A DNA stretch of 64,000 bases from Microcoleus sp. bin38.metabat.b11b12b14.051 (lineage in GTDB: Bacteria; Cyanobacteriota; Cyanobacteriia; Cyanobacteriales; Microcoleaceae), in NCBI RefSeq assembly GCF_013299165.1, contig NZ_JAAFKD010000008.1, positions 1-64,000 on the forward strand, given 5' to 3'. Position 1 is the stretch's first letter; every line of letters starts with the position of its first letter. Made by a program: the position numbers and the translations under genes. A model generated the notes under the pieces. That model had not been told where the DNA came from, did not search any database, and saw only the letters and a list, made by a program, of their open reading frames with translations. Of this stretch, positions 18,702 to 28,410 are shown one piece after another.

Positions 18702-19025
18702 AACCTGGTATCATTACATAATCGTAATTATTGCAAGATGTGCGATTTCCTCTAGTTAGTAACGTGCAGAAACCGGTCTCGGTTTGGCGAATTACCAGAG
18801 GGTTACAGCTAAAAAATCAGCGGCCGATCGCACTTCACGATTTCTCGATCGCCCGCGTGCTATTCTTAGCTAAGTCTCCTTGACAAATCTCACGTTTTGT
18901 GTTGGTGCTGAAGTTGGTCTCAAATTTTAAATCAAGAAGGGCGATCGTTTTGCGATCGAACTTGGGCAATCTAGAGATAGGTACGAGTGCGAGTGCCTGG
19001 AAAACAGCGACAGCAAGAGTTAGCA

Positions 19026-19430
19026 ATGGAAAGTATACAGAAAAAATCTAGTGATAGTCAGGTTCGGAAGGGCGATCGAATTAAGCAGATTTTTGCGTTT
19101 GTATCAATGGCTGGTTTTGCTGGTTCTACGATTTTTGGTATGGTGAGTCTGTTCAGCAGCGGTTTGAGCAGCCAGCATCAGCAACAACCAAAACCAGTGG
19201 CGGCTGCTGTTGTCTCCCAGGAACCTCTGCTGGCCGTGCAGGAACGGGAATATGAGACGGTTTTGCAGCGGGAACCTCGGAATCAGACGGCTCTGGAGGG
19301 GTTGGCAAATGTGCGGTTGCGGATGAATGATAAGCTGGGGGCGATCGAGCCTTTGGAGACGTTGGTGAGGCTAAATCCCGATCGGGCTGATTATCAGGCG
19401 CTGTTGGCTCAGGCCAAGGGGAAAAAGTAG
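19026..19430 (+). CDS. Membrane-anchored TPR protein (small)
   Basis: The ATG at 19026 gives 134 residues; an upstream GTG at 18987 is possible but less likely. One transmembrane helix (about 20-42) is followed by a Gln-rich linker and a single tetratricopeptide-like region (YETVLQREPRNQTALEGLA, then LETLVRLNPDRADYQALLAQAKG). The last part closely resembles the N-terminal TPR of the gene at 39511 (VLQREPDNVTALRGL; LAKLNPDTTEYGILLAQAK), so the two are paralogues. TPRs mediate protein-protein contact; no specific role is evident. The 280-base spacer before it holds only HIP1 sites. Confidence 0.75.
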   Translation: MESIQKKSSDSQVRKGDRIKQIFAFVSMAGFAGSTIFGMVSLFSSGLSSQHQQQPKPVAAAVVSQEPLLAVQEREYETVLQREPRNQTALEGLANVRLRMNDKLGAIEPLETLVRLNPDRADYQALLAQAKGKK

Positions 19431-19535
19431 GGGGAGGGCGAGTTCAGATGTATCCCCTCCATTGGCTTCTCTGCCATCCCAATATCTACCAATATCATCG
19501 TCAATTATAAATTTATTTGACTTCAAGATTTTAGT

Positions 19536-21911
19536 ATGGCAATCTTCGTTTCGAGCCTAAAGAAAAGCGGACATTTAGATAATATTCACGTAACAGTATG
19601 CCTCGTTGGGTCTCGTAAGATCGCAGACAAAGATGACTATGGGAGTCAGGGGTGGGATATTTTTGCACCTAATCTTACTATCTATGGATTCGATGCTGAT
19701 GAAGCTGCTTGTCATGAGGCTAACGCCGCTCTTGAATCTCGAAAAATAAATTGGACTGAAAAACATATTCCACTAGCTCTGGGAAATTGTGTCGGAACAT
19801 CCACAATTTACATTACTAAACACCCAGGTTGCAGTTCGCTATATCCTCCCAGCGATTTCTATATTGAGCGGTTTGTCGGAAATTCTCAGCTAATTGAGCT
19901 AGTTTCTACTGTGGAAGTTGAGATGACAACTTTAGATTCTTTTTGCCAATCAGAAGCAGTTAACGAGATTGATTTTATACAACTAGATGTTCAGGGGGCA
20001 GAGCTTCTGGTTTTAAAAGGAGCTTCTAGTATTTTAAAAAGCAGCACTCTAGCGATTGTAACAGAAGTAGAGTTTACAGAAATATACAAGGGTCAACCTT
20101 TGTTTGGGGATGTAGATGTGTACCTGAGAGAACAAGGATTTACACTTTTTGATTTATGTAATATGCATCGTGACGGTCGCCGAATGCCTGTAGCGTCAAC
20201 AGACCATTGGGGAGTCTTAGTCTGGTCTGATGCTTTTTATTTTCGGGATCTGATTCGGGAAGACTTGAATACAGAATTAAAGACACCCGATCAAATACTA
20301 AAATTAGCTTGTATCGCTGATGTTATGAACTTTCCTGACTATGCTCTGGAACTTCTAGTATATTTGACCCTGCAATATGGGGACGATATAAGATATAACT
20401 TGGCTGACAATATTATAGAGAGCTTAGCGCAAATTCCAGAGCTAGTTAAGCTGGGACTAAGTTCATTACCTCTTATTGCTAAAATTCGAGAATACAGCAG
20501 CGGCTACAATGCCAGATGTGTGTTTAACGATCAAAGTAATTGGCAACAAAGAGGTAATTCATGCTTGTTTTTAGGAGACTATTCTAAAGCAGCGAGTATT
20601 TATGAGCAAGCTATAGAAGCTGAACCAAATATCAAATCCCACTATTGGCATTTGGGGTTGATGCTGCTTTTGCAAGAGCAAGAAGCCGAAGCTCTAACAG
20701 TCTGGTTCACCGGTATATTTGAGGACAATGCCGAACAAATCGAAGAATGCACATCTGAACTAATAGAAGTTATACAAACCGAAGCACAGCGCCGAGAATT
20801 ACTCACCGACTATGTTGTTGCTCGGATACTCCGGCAACACATCCGGGAAATAGCTCCCACCGATATAAATAATCTGTTAAAGATTGTCGAGCTTTCCATT
20901 AATATAAATACTTTTATAAATCAAGATCTAATATCCTTGGGAATTGTTGAGTTGTTGCGGTCAGAGTTATACCCCGTTAATTCCGATTTACTATTACAAG
21001 TTCTTCAAAGCATTTTAAATTGTGTACCCTACGAACAATCTACCCTAGAATTTGCCACAGCTTGTCAGCGTTATGCCTCCGATCCTCAAGCATTTGTTAA
21101 AGTATTGATGCTAGCTAGCCCTAAAATCGCAGATAGCAAAAATCTAGACGCTGCAACTCAGAAATATTCATATTTAGACGAAGAAACTATTATTGATAAA
21201 TATTTAAACCAATTAAATATAGAAAACAAATACTGTGTGGATATAGCTGCTAGTGATGGAATAACTATGTCAAACACTTATTTTTTATACAAGCAAGGAT
21301 GGGCGGGATTAGCTATAGAATATGATAGCCAACTATTTACAAGATTAGCACTTAGGTATAGTGAATTTGAAAAAATTAACTTAAGTAAGTGCATGGTGAC
21401 ACCTGAGAACGTAGTTGCTCTTATGAAAACACATCAAGTCCCCGAAAATTTTAGTTTTCTTAATCTTGATATAGATGGTTATGATTATTTTGTTTTAGAC
21501 CAAATACTGAGTTCATTTAGACCTTTGTTGCTCTGCGTAGAAATCAATGAGAAGATCCCACCACCTCTAAAGTTTACTGTTAACTATAGCCAAAATTATG
21601 TTTGGAATAACGATCATTTTTTTGGTCAAAGTATTTCACAGTTAAATATTTTATGCCAAAAATATAATTATGCTCTGGTAGAGTTACATTATAATAATGC
21701 TTTCTTGATTCCTCAAGAAATCACTCCAGCACCTTCACTTACACCAGAGGAAGCCTACAGAAGGGGATATCTCGAACAGCCCGACCGGAAAAATAAATTT
21801 CCGTGGAATGCTGATATAGAGAAAGTTCACAATTTATCTCCTCAAGAAGCCTTGATTTATATCACTAACTTTTTTTCTAAATATGAAGGACAATTTACCT
21901 GCTACGTATAA
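19536..21911 (+). CDS. FkbM-type methyltransferase with TPR middle and second MT-like domain
   Basis: The protein (791 residues) is modular. Residues ~15-230 are an FkbM-family SAM-dependent methyltransferase domain: PNLTIYGFDADEAACHEAN, then IDFIQLDVQGAELLVLKGA. Residues ~335-540 are a TPR-containing region (SKAASIYEQAIEAEPNIKSH) that closely matches the N terminus of the SPINDLY-like protein at 25173. Residues ~555-735 look like a second methyltransferase-like domain (YCVDIAASDGITMSNTYFL; FSFLNLDIDGYDYFVLDQIL). FkbM enzymes O-methylate sugars or other hydroxyls. It heads a set of glycosyltransferase genes on the same strand, so a glycan substrate is likely. No Shine-Dalgarno precedes the ATG, and the N terminus may be slightly short. 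Confidence 0.8.
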   Translation: MAIFVSSLKKSGHLDNIHVTVCLVGSRKIADKDDYGSQGWDIFAPNLTIYGFDADEAACHEANAALESRKINWTEKHIPLALGNCVGTSTIYITKHPGCSSLYPPSDFYIERFVGNSQLIELVSTVEVEMTTLDSFCQSEAVNEIDFIQLDVQGAELLVLKGASSILKSSTLAIVTEVEFTEIYKGQPLFGDVDVYLREQGFTLFDLCNMHRDGRRMPVASTDHWGVLVWSDAFYFRDLIREDLNTELKTPDQILKLACIADVMNFPDYALELLVYLTLQYGDDIRYNLADNIIESLAQIPELVKLGLSSLPLIAKIREYSSGYNARCVFNDQSNWQQRGNSCLFLGDYSKAASIYEQAIEAEPNIKSHYWHLGLMLLLQEQEAEALTVWFTGIFEDNAEQIEECTSELIEVIQTEAQRRELLTDYVVARILRQHIREIAPTDINNLLKIVELSININTFINQDLISLGIVELLRSELYPVNSDLLLQVLQSILNCVPYEQSTLEFATACQRYASDPQAFVKVLMLASPKIADSKNLDAATQKYSYLDEETIIDKYLNQLNIENKYCVDIAASDGITMSNTYFLYKQGWAGLAIEYDSQLFTRLALRYSEFEKINLSKCMVTPENVVALMKTHQVPENFSFLNLDIDGYDYFVLDQILSSFRPLLLCVEINEKIPPPLKFTVNYSQNYVWNNDHFFGQSISQLNILCQKYNYALVELHYNNAFLIPQEITPAPSLTPEEAYRRGYLEQPDRKNKFPWNADIEKVHNLSPQEALIYITNFFSKYEGQFTCYV

Positions 21912-22019
21912 TTTTAGTAATTAGACGTTTAATTAAAATAATTTAAAGCTTTAACTGTTCAGATGCTTAATCTCAGGAAACGCAAATCCAACAAACAAGG
22001 TAAAGACAGGCGGTAAACA

Positions 22020-25000
22020 ATGGAAAATAACATTTCAGACTCCGATATAAATGCCTACGCAATTCTCAAAAAAGTTACTGTTCCACCAGCAAGTTATACA
22101 ATCATTCAGTCTGCTGTTGAAGCCATTGAAGGTTTCATGGTTCCAGGGCAAGAAGAATACCTATTTAATAAGGTAAAGTCTCTCCCTAATGATGCTGTAG
22201 TCGTGGAAATAGGATCGTATAAAGGACGCTCCACAGTTGCTATGGCTTATGCCTGTATAGGAACAAATATAAAAATTTATTGTATTGATACATGGGATGG
22301 TAACGATATTGACTTTCCAGATAGAAATTTCTTTGATATTTGGCAGCAAAATTTACAAAAAAATGGATTATATGAATATGTAGTACCCTTAGAGGGATAT
22401 TCTCATCAAGTGTTAAGCCAGTGGCTTGAACTAACCAAGGGCAACAAAATTGACTTTATTTTTATTGATGGTTCTCACCAATTTTTAGATGTATTAAAAG
22501 ACTTTGAACAGTCATTTCCTCTCGTAAAAGAAGATGGTTGGATAGCATTTCATGACGTTGTAGCTGCTTGGCCGGGTTCTGAGCGTGTATGGCATAATAT
22601 TGCCAAACATTGTCTAGTCAATCATGAGTATTCATCAACTCTTGCCTGCGGTCAGAAAAAATCGACGGCCTGTGCCTCTCCCTCATCACTAGAATTACCG
22701 ATTCACTTTTTTACTATTGTTCTCAACGGTGAACCATTCATAAAATATCACATAGAAGTATTCAAACAACTACCTTATCAATGGCATTGGCATATAGTTG
22801 AGGGTGTAGCGGACTTGAAGCATGATACAGCGTGGTCTTTACAAAATGGCGGACGTATTACCGATGAAATCCACTGCAAGGGACGCAGCAATGACGGCAC
22901 AGCAGAATACCTAGACGAATTGGCACAGCTATATCCAGAAAACGTCACAGTTTATCGTAAACCGGAGGGTATTTTCTGGGAAGGCAAACGTGAAATGGTT
23001 AATGCACCATTAGAAAATATTAATGAGGAATGTTTGCTATGGCAAGTAGATGTTGATGAATTGTGGACTGTCGAGCAAATCTGCACAGCGCGACAGATGT
23101 TCATCTATCATCCTGAAAAAACAGCGGCTTTCTATTGGTGCTGGTATTTTGTCGGAGAGAATTTGGTGATCAGCAGTCGCAACTGTTATGCTCAGAATCC
23201 AGCACAAGAATGGTTGCGAACCTGGAGATTTAAACCTGGCTATGTCTGGGTACGCCACGAACCGCCAATTTTAGCTGAACCTTTACCAGATGGTGAGTTT
23301 AGAAATGTTTCAGAATTAAACTCTTTCCTACACGAAGAAACCGAAAATCTGGGGTTGATTTTCCAGCACTTCGCCTATGTGACGCCAGAGCAATTAAGAT
23401 TTAAAGAACAATATTACGGCTATACCGATGCGCGATCGCAGTGGAAAGCTTTGCAGCAGCAGACTCAATTTCCAGTTCGACTGAGGCAGTATTTTTCCTG
23501 GGTGCATGATGGCACAACGGTAGATAATGCTGAGTCATGCGGTATAGTCCCGATCGCACGAAGAGATTCTAACGGAACTGGTTGGAGATTTGTAGAACCT
23601 TCTCAGTTACATAATCAAACTTTAATAACCCCAATAGAATCTCCTACAATTATTATAGATGGTGTATTTTTCCAACTCTACAGCACAGGCATAGCCCGCG
23701 TCTGGAAGTCACTGCTAGAACAATGGGCAGAAGATGGTTTTGCTAAGCATATAGTGGTACTTGATAGAGTGGGATCAGCTCCAAAAGTTCCAGGAATTAC
23801 ATATTGTAGTGTGCCAGCTTATGACTACAGAACAACAGATACTGATAGGGAAATGCTACAGCAAGTATGCGATGAAACAGGCGCTGACTTATTTATCTCT
23901 AGCTACTACACAACGCCCATATCAACACCTTCTGTATTCATGGCTTATGACATGATCCCAGAAGTATTAGGTGCTAATTTTGATGAACCGATGTGGAGGG
24001 AAAAGCATCATGCTATCGGTCACGCATCTGCTTATATTTCTATTTCAGAAAATACAGCTTGTGATTTAGTCAAGTTTTCCCCGCAAATTCCTCCTAATTT
24101 AGTAACTGTAGCTCTTTGCGGAGTTGCGAATAATTTCTCACCTGCTAGTCCAGAAGAAATTAATGGTTTTAAAACTAAGTATGGTATCTCAAAGCCTTAC
24201 TTTATTTTGGTCGGTGCAGGAAGCAACTATAAAAATGCACCTTTGTTCTTCCAAGCTTTTGCTAAACTTTACACCAAACAAGGCTTTGAAATTATCTGTA
24301 CGGGCATGGGGATATTATTGAACGCTGAATTGAGAGCTTGTACATCAGGGAGTACCGTGCATATGCTGCAACTGAGCGATGAGGAATTGAGAGTAGCTTA
24401 TTTTGGTGCTGTCGCACTGGTTTATCCGTCAAAGTATGAAGGTTTTGGGATGCCTGTGTTAGAGGCCATGTCCTGCGGTTGTCCCGTCATTACTTGTCCC
24501 AATGCGTCTATACCTGAAGTTGCGGGGGAAGCAGCTTTATATGTGAATGATGAGGATATTGGGGGTTTAGCCGATGCACTTTGTGAGGTACAAAAACCGA
24601 AAATTAGGAATTCATTGATTGCCGCTGGGTTGGAACAAGCTAAAAATTTCTCTTGGTCAAAAATGGCAAAAACGGTTAGTACAGCACTGATTGAGGCAAC
24701 TCTAATACGTTTAAACTTGAAAGAGATTAATTTAATTGTTTTTCCAGATTGGTCGCAGTCAGAAGAGTCTTTAGGTTTGGAATTAGGACGAGTTATCAGG
24801 GCGATCGCAACTCACCCAGACAAAAGCAAGATGACTCTCTTAGTAGACAGCAGCAACATTTCTGACGAAGATGCCAATCTCGCTTTATCTAGCGTAGCGA
24901 TGAATCTTTTGATGGAAGAAGATTTAGACGTTTCCGACGGGCCAGAAATTTCACTAATTGGGCATTTGAGCGAAATGCAGTGGTCAGCTTTGATACCTCG

Positions 25001-25112
25001 AATTTACGGTCTAATTGTGTTGGAGAATGAGAATAGAGAGGCGATCGCACAAACTCAAGCAAAGAACATTTCCTCATTTGAACTAGACAGTTTTATGCAG
25101 CAGAGTAACTGA
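22020..25112 (+). CDS. Methyltransferase-glycosyltransferase fusion protein
   Basis: The product, 1030 residues long, is multidomain. Residues ~40-200 are a class I methyltransferase of the Methyltransf_24 type (VVVEIGSYKGRSTVA; DFIFIDGSHQF; WIAFHDVV). Residues ~225-500 resemble a family 2-type glycosyltransferase (ELPIHFFTIVLNGEPF) with an acidic WQVDVDELWT near 345. Residues ~545-895 are a GT4-type glycosyltransferase (FILVGAGSNYKN; VYPSKYEGFGMPVLEAMSCG; CPNASIPEVAGEAALYV). The last ~125 residues (INLIVFPDWSQSEESLGLEL) form a module also found at the N terminus of the protein at 30229. It lies 108 bases after the FkbM gene and is likely co-transcribed. It could modify and extend one glycan; substrates are unknown. 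Confidence 0.82.
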   Translation: MENNISDSDINAYAILKKVTVPPASYTIIQSAVEAIEGFMVPGQEEYLFNKVKSLPNDAVVVEIGSYKGRSTVAMAYACIGTNIKIYCIDTWDGNDIDFPDRNFFDIWQQNLQKNGLYEYVVPLEGYSHQVLSQWLELTKGNKIDFIFIDGSHQFLDVLKDFEQSFPLVKEDGWIAFHDVVAAWPGSERVWHNIAKHCLVNHEYSSTLACGQKKSTACASPSSLELPIHFFTIVLNGEPFIKYHIEVFKQLPYQWHWHIVEGVADLKHDTAWSLQNGGRITDEIHCKGRSNDGTAEYLDELAQLYPENVTVYRKPEGIFWEGKREMVNAPLENINEECLLWQVDVDELWTVEQICTARQMFIYHPEKTAAFYWCWYFVGENLVISSRNCYAQNPAQEWLRTWRFKPGYVWVRHEPPILAEPLPDGEFRNVSELNSFLHEETENLGLIFQHFAYVTPEQLRFKEQYYGYTDARSQWKALQQQTQFPVRLRQYFSWVHDGTTVDNAESCGIVPIARRDSNGTGWRFVEPSQLHNQTLITPIESPTIIIDGVFFQLYSTGIARVWKSLLEQWAEDGFAKHIVVLDRVGSAPKVPGITYCSVPAYDYRTTDTDREMLQQVCDETGADLFISSYYTTPISTPSVFMAYDMIPEVLGANFDEPMWREKHHAIGHASAYISISENTACDLVKFSPQIPPNLVTVALCGVANNFSPASPEEINGFKTKYGISKPYFILVGAGSNYKNAPLFFQAFAKLYTKQGFEIICTGMGILLNAELRACTSGSTVHMLQLSDEELRVAYFGAVALVYPSKYEGFGMPVLEAMSCGCPVITCPNASIPEVAGEAALYVNDEDIGGLADALCEVQKPKIRNSLIAAGLEQAKNFSWSKMAKTVSTALIEATLIRLNLKEINLIVFPDWSQSEESLGLELGRVIRAIATHPDKSKMTLLVDSSNISDEDANLALSSVAMNLLMEEDLDVSDGPEISLIGHLSEMQWSALIPRIYGLIVLENENREAIAQTQAKNISSFELDSFMQQSN

Positions 25113-25172
25113 TGAATCTAGCGAGTTTGTCCAGCAACTAAGTGTACAAATTAGTCACTCGGATTAGCACCA

Positions 25173-27410
25173 TCAATGATTTTTGTCAATATATATCTGC
25201 CACATTTGCTCGTAAGCTTTTTCCATCTCTCGCGTAAATTGCTGACCATTCCACAGCGGAGCCGTTTGTCGAGACTGCCGCAGTTTCCAAGATATTTGCT
25301 GCCGCAAAGCCGGGTCTTTCCCTAGACGAATCCCCCATTCGATATACTCTTCATCAGTCCAAGCTATTCCCTCTGTCACCCCTGCATTCATCATCATTGT
25401 GTAGCTGTTACGGGCCGCAAATTGCTCACCAACTCGCGTCACGAGAGGAATGCACATCCACAAAGTTTCTAAGGTGGTGGTAGCACCGTTATAAGGAAAG
25501 GTATCAAGAACGACATCTGCAATGCCCAAATTAGCTCGGTGAACAGCTTCTACTGCTACCTCCGACAAAAATCGCAGACGATCGCCCGCCACACCTTCTT
25601 CTTCTGCCATTTGAGTAAAGAAGTTCTTGATTGATTCTTCATCTCCCGCACCTTTGATCAAAAAGTAACTATTCGGCACTTCCTTCAAAATCTTAAGTTG
25701 CAGTCGCGCTGTCGAGGGATGGCGTTTGTAGCTCTTCTGAGCGCTTAGATACACCACCGCATCGCTAGCAATATGTAACTGATCCCGACGCAGAGTAGGG
25801 ACAGCTACCTCAAAACCATCTACAGCTACATAAGTTTGAGGCAAGCGCCAGATTTTTTCACTGTAATAATCTTGAGCAGACTCCGGTAGAACATATGGAT
25901 CGGCAATAAAATAGTCAACCGCCGGCAGCCCTGAAGCATCCCATCCCAGCCAAGTAGCTTGAATAGGAGCTGGTTTAAGCGCCACCGCCTCACAGGTAAT
26001 ATCTACAGTGATACTGTCGAGTTCAATGAGAATATCAATCTCATCGTTAGCAATATGCTCTGCTATTTCCAGACCTACCAAGGTCTCCTCAGATGCTTTG
26101 AAAACTTGATTTACATACCATTCTTGTAAAAAATCTTGCGTTTTTTTGTTGCCTATAAAATAGCCGTAAATTTGAAATTTATCGCGATCGTGATACTGAA
26201 ACAACCATCGCGCCAACCAGCCTACAGAATGCCTTCTCAGGCAACTAGATAAGTAGCCAATCTTCAAGGGCTTAGTAGCACTACCGCTGCTTTTACGATA
26301 TGACTGCCGCTGTCGGTATTTCTCAGACTGATCCTGAGCATAGATTTGAACATTAGCTTGGCACAACTGAGACACTTGGTTTTGAATTTGCCTATTATTT
26401 TTTGGATCGTCCTGAAAGTAAGGTAAAAAGAAAGAGGTAAGAAATAAATTTTGAACTGTCACTGGGTGAATCGATCTTGATTGTTCAGCGATTAGTGAGT
26501 CCAGTAGAGATTTATGTAGCGCGATAACTGAATCAACATCTTCCCAATATCCACCTGCACTCATCAAACCGCGCATAATCTGATGGTTGGAAAAAACTTT
26601 ATCTACTAACTCATCTGATAAGGAATAACGCAACTTAGCTACTTGTATGCCCAGATCGTATTGTTGAGAATTTTGGTAATAAGTAGCCAGTTGCTGCAAT
26701 ATTCCTAGATTTTGATCGTCTAAACTACGAGCTAGCTCAGCGAAGCGTACTGGCAGTGCTGGTATTTGTGCCGAGTATGCAATCTGAACTGAAGCTGTTA
26801 CTACTATTTCAATAAAAACTTGAGGGTTGTGGACATGAGGTATACAGGCTTCCGTGAATTCCAAAGAATAGGGATGCAAAGAGTCATAATCTAAAACGCT
26901 TTTTAACACTTGCATCAATAGCTCAGAGTCTAGCTTAATTGGAGGTTCCGACTTGAGTATATTGAACAAGTCTAGATCAATCAAGTCATCTCCCGTATAA
27001 GTCTCAAGCAGGATGGAGAGCCGTATTATATGCAACAGATTGTTAATATCCGTAGGGTTGATTTCACGTAGGTGCTGTCGAATCACCCAAGAGAGCGAAT
27101 AATCACCGAGATTACCTCTGCGCTCTGCTTCTGCTTGCAGAACTTGTATCAGTTCCGCAGTCCACAGTTCGACTTGTTCTGGTTCCCCCTCTGCCATGCC
27201 TAGCAGCCAGGTCGTCTGAGCTTCTGCCTCTTGCCCCTGCAATAGCAATATTAGCCCGAAATTCCAGTAGTAGGATTTTGTGTCGGGTTCCGCTTCGATT
27301 GCCTGTTCATAAAGGTTTGCAGCTTGAGTGTAATCTCCTTGGATTAAACATTGACTGGCTTGTTTCTCCCAATCATTATTAGGCTCAGTAGGTAAGTATT
27401 GAACAGTCAT
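25173..27410 (-). CDS. TPR/SPINDLY-like O-linked glycosyltransferase (GT41-like)
   Basis: The 745-residue protein has an N-terminal helical/TPR region (GDYTQAANLYEQAIEAEPD near 25-45, then ~200 residues of helices) and a C-terminal GT41-like catalytic half from about residue 375: KIGYLSSCLRRHSVGWLARW, PIQATWLGWDASGLPAVDYF, DTFPYNGATTTLETLWMCIP and RNSYTMMMNAGV. SPINDLY/OGT enzymes attach a sugar to Ser/Thr of proteins. The N-terminal module is shared with the FkbM protein at 19536. It converges on the 22020 gene and is 60 bases away. The pilin gene downstream of its start is a candidate acceptor, by inference only. Confidence 0.85.
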   Translation of the reverse strand: MTVQYLPTEPNNDWEKQASQCLIQGDYTQAANLYEQAIEAEPDTKSYYWNFGLILLLQGQEAEAQTTWLLGMAEGEPEQVELWTAELIQVLQAEAERRGNLGDYSLSWVIRQHLREINPTDINNLLHIIRLSILLETYTGDDLIDLDLFNILKSEPPIKLDSELLMQVLKSVLDYDSLHPYSLEFTEACIPHVHNPQVFIEIVVTASVQIAYSAQIPALPVRFAELARSLDDQNLGILQQLATYYQNSQQYDLGIQVAKLRYSLSDELVDKVFSNHQIMRGLMSAGGYWEDVDSVIALHKSLLDSLIAEQSRSIHPVTVQNLFLTSFFLPYFQDDPKNNRQIQNQVSQLCQANVQIYAQDQSEKYRQRQSYRKSSGSATKPLKIGYLSSCLRRHSVGWLARWLFQYHDRDKFQIYGYFIGNKKTQDFLQEWYVNQVFKASEETLVGLEIAEHIANDEIDILIELDSITVDITCEAVALKPAPIQATWLGWDASGLPAVDYFIADPYVLPESAQDYYSEKIWRLPQTYVAVDGFEVAVPTLRRDQLHIASDAVVYLSAQKSYKRHPSTARLQLKILKEVPNSYFLIKGAGDEESIKNFFTQMAEEEGVAGDRLRFLSEVAVEAVHRANLGIADVVLDTFPYNGATTTLETLWMCIPLVTRVGEQFAARNSYTMMMNAGVTEGIAWTDEEYIEWGIRLGKDPALRQQISWKLRQSRQTAPLWNGQQFTREMEKAYEQMWQIYIDKNH

Positions 27411-27487
27411 ATAAGCAAGCTAATTGATGCCATCTTGAATGAAGCAAAGTACAGTAAGAGCGATGGGAAATTTATAGTTTTATATCC

Positions 27488-27622
27488 CAATACAGTTCAT
27501 TTGACAATGTTAATTGCCCGGATATCTCCCTCGCATCCCCCTGAAAAAGGCAGACTTTGAGCAAGTTTTTGTCCCCTTTTTCTTAGGGGGCTAGGGGGAT
27601 TGACCTTATCTAAACCATATTG
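27488..27622. mobile_element. Diverged MITE copy (10-bp target duplication)
   Basis: Ends CAATACAGTTCATTTGACA and (inverted) TAAACCATATTG are imperfect relatives of the 19-base ends of the MITE at 32511. The interior (CCCCCTGAAAAAGGCAGAC, then CTTAGGGGGCTAGGGGGAT) is also related. The 10 bases on either side (27478-27487 TTTTATATCC, 27623-27632 TCTTATATCC) match at nine of ten positions, fitting a 10-bp target duplication. The 73-codon minus-strand open frame across it is spurious. Confidence 0.75.
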
Positions 27623-27683
27623 TCTTATATCCTGCTTTGATATTACGAGATGTTTTGTCCAAAAAATGTCATTCAAATTATTA

Positions 27684-27725
27684 AAAGAAAGTGGGTAGCA
27701 TGAACAAACACTACCCACTTTCTTT
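27684..27725 (-). terminator. Rho-independent terminator of the pilin gene
   Basis: Perfect 15-base arms (AAAGAAAGTGGGTAG at 27684-27698; complement at 27711-27725) with a 12-base loop lie 53 bases past the pilin stop. Read on the minus strand, the stem ends in a U-rich stretch. Confidence 0.85.
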
Positions 27726-27778
27726 CTGAAAACGTTGATGCTAGGCTGGCAAGAGCCATTCTCTATCTGATACTTGTC

Positions 27779-28303
27779 TTACTTAGTGACTTCACTTCCA
27801 TTTGTGCAAGTTAAGGAAGTGGCAGTTGCGACACTGGTAGCCAGAGCCGTTTTTCCTACCGTATTAGCCTGACATAATACTGCTATAGTAGTGGCATCAG
27901 TCTGACCCGTAGGTGTTACCAGAGCCACAGTTCCTGTATACGATAACAGTGAGTCAGATACAGAGATTGCTTGATTACCAACATACTTAGCATTGGCACC
28001 ATCAATTGTGTATGTATAGTTAGAAGTTTGAGTTTTGATACCCATACCCAGACTATCAACCGATGTTATAAAAGCACCATTTTCTGCGTATTTGGCTTGC
28101 TGAGCGCGGTTCATCGAACCTGTGTACTGCTTAGCTTCTGACTGCTTGGCTTTATTCGCCTGGTTGAGGAAGGAAGGCAAAGCAATAGCAGACAGAATAC
28201 CGATGATGATGATAACTACCAGCAGTTCAATCAGGGTAAAACCCTTATCTTGTCTTTTTTGATTGAGGTGATGCAGGAACTTAGCTTTTAATTCAGTTTT
28301 CAT
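27779..28303 (-). CDS. Type IV pilin, PilA-like
   Basis: Type IV major pilins are processed by PilD and polymerised into pili for motility, adhesion and DNA uptake. The 174-residue precursor has a basic leader ending in QDKG, the prepilin site G|FTLIELLVVIIIIGILSAIALP with Glu at +5, and the long hydrophobic N-terminal helix. The globular part (from about 55) carries two Cys near the C terminus (AVLCQANT and SLTCTNGS) that could form the D-loop disulfide. AGGAG lies 8-9 bases before the ATG. It is single-gene, with its own terminator, set among glycosyltransferase genes. Thr/Ser-rich stretches near the C terminus are possible O-glycosylation sites (inference). Confidence 0.93.
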   Translation of the reverse strand: MKTELKAKFLHHLNQKRQDKGFTLIELLVVIIIIGILSAIALPSFLNQANKAKQSEAKQYTGSMNRAQQAKYAENGAFITSVDSLGMGIKTQTSNYTYTIDGANAKYVGNQAISVSDSLLSYTGTVALVTPTGQTDATTIAVLCQANTVGKTALATSVATATSLTCTNGSEVTK

Positions 28304-28410
28304 GGTTTGTTTCTCCTAGAGGCGTGGGATGACTGATTTCTAACTCGTAAAGCTAACTTACCCAGTTTTCCCCGCCTTCATATCACTCCCGACCAATTTT
28401 TTTTTCACTT

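Noticed and set aside
27497-27718. 73-codon minus-strand frame
   Set aside because: Spans the diverged MITE and the pilin terminator.
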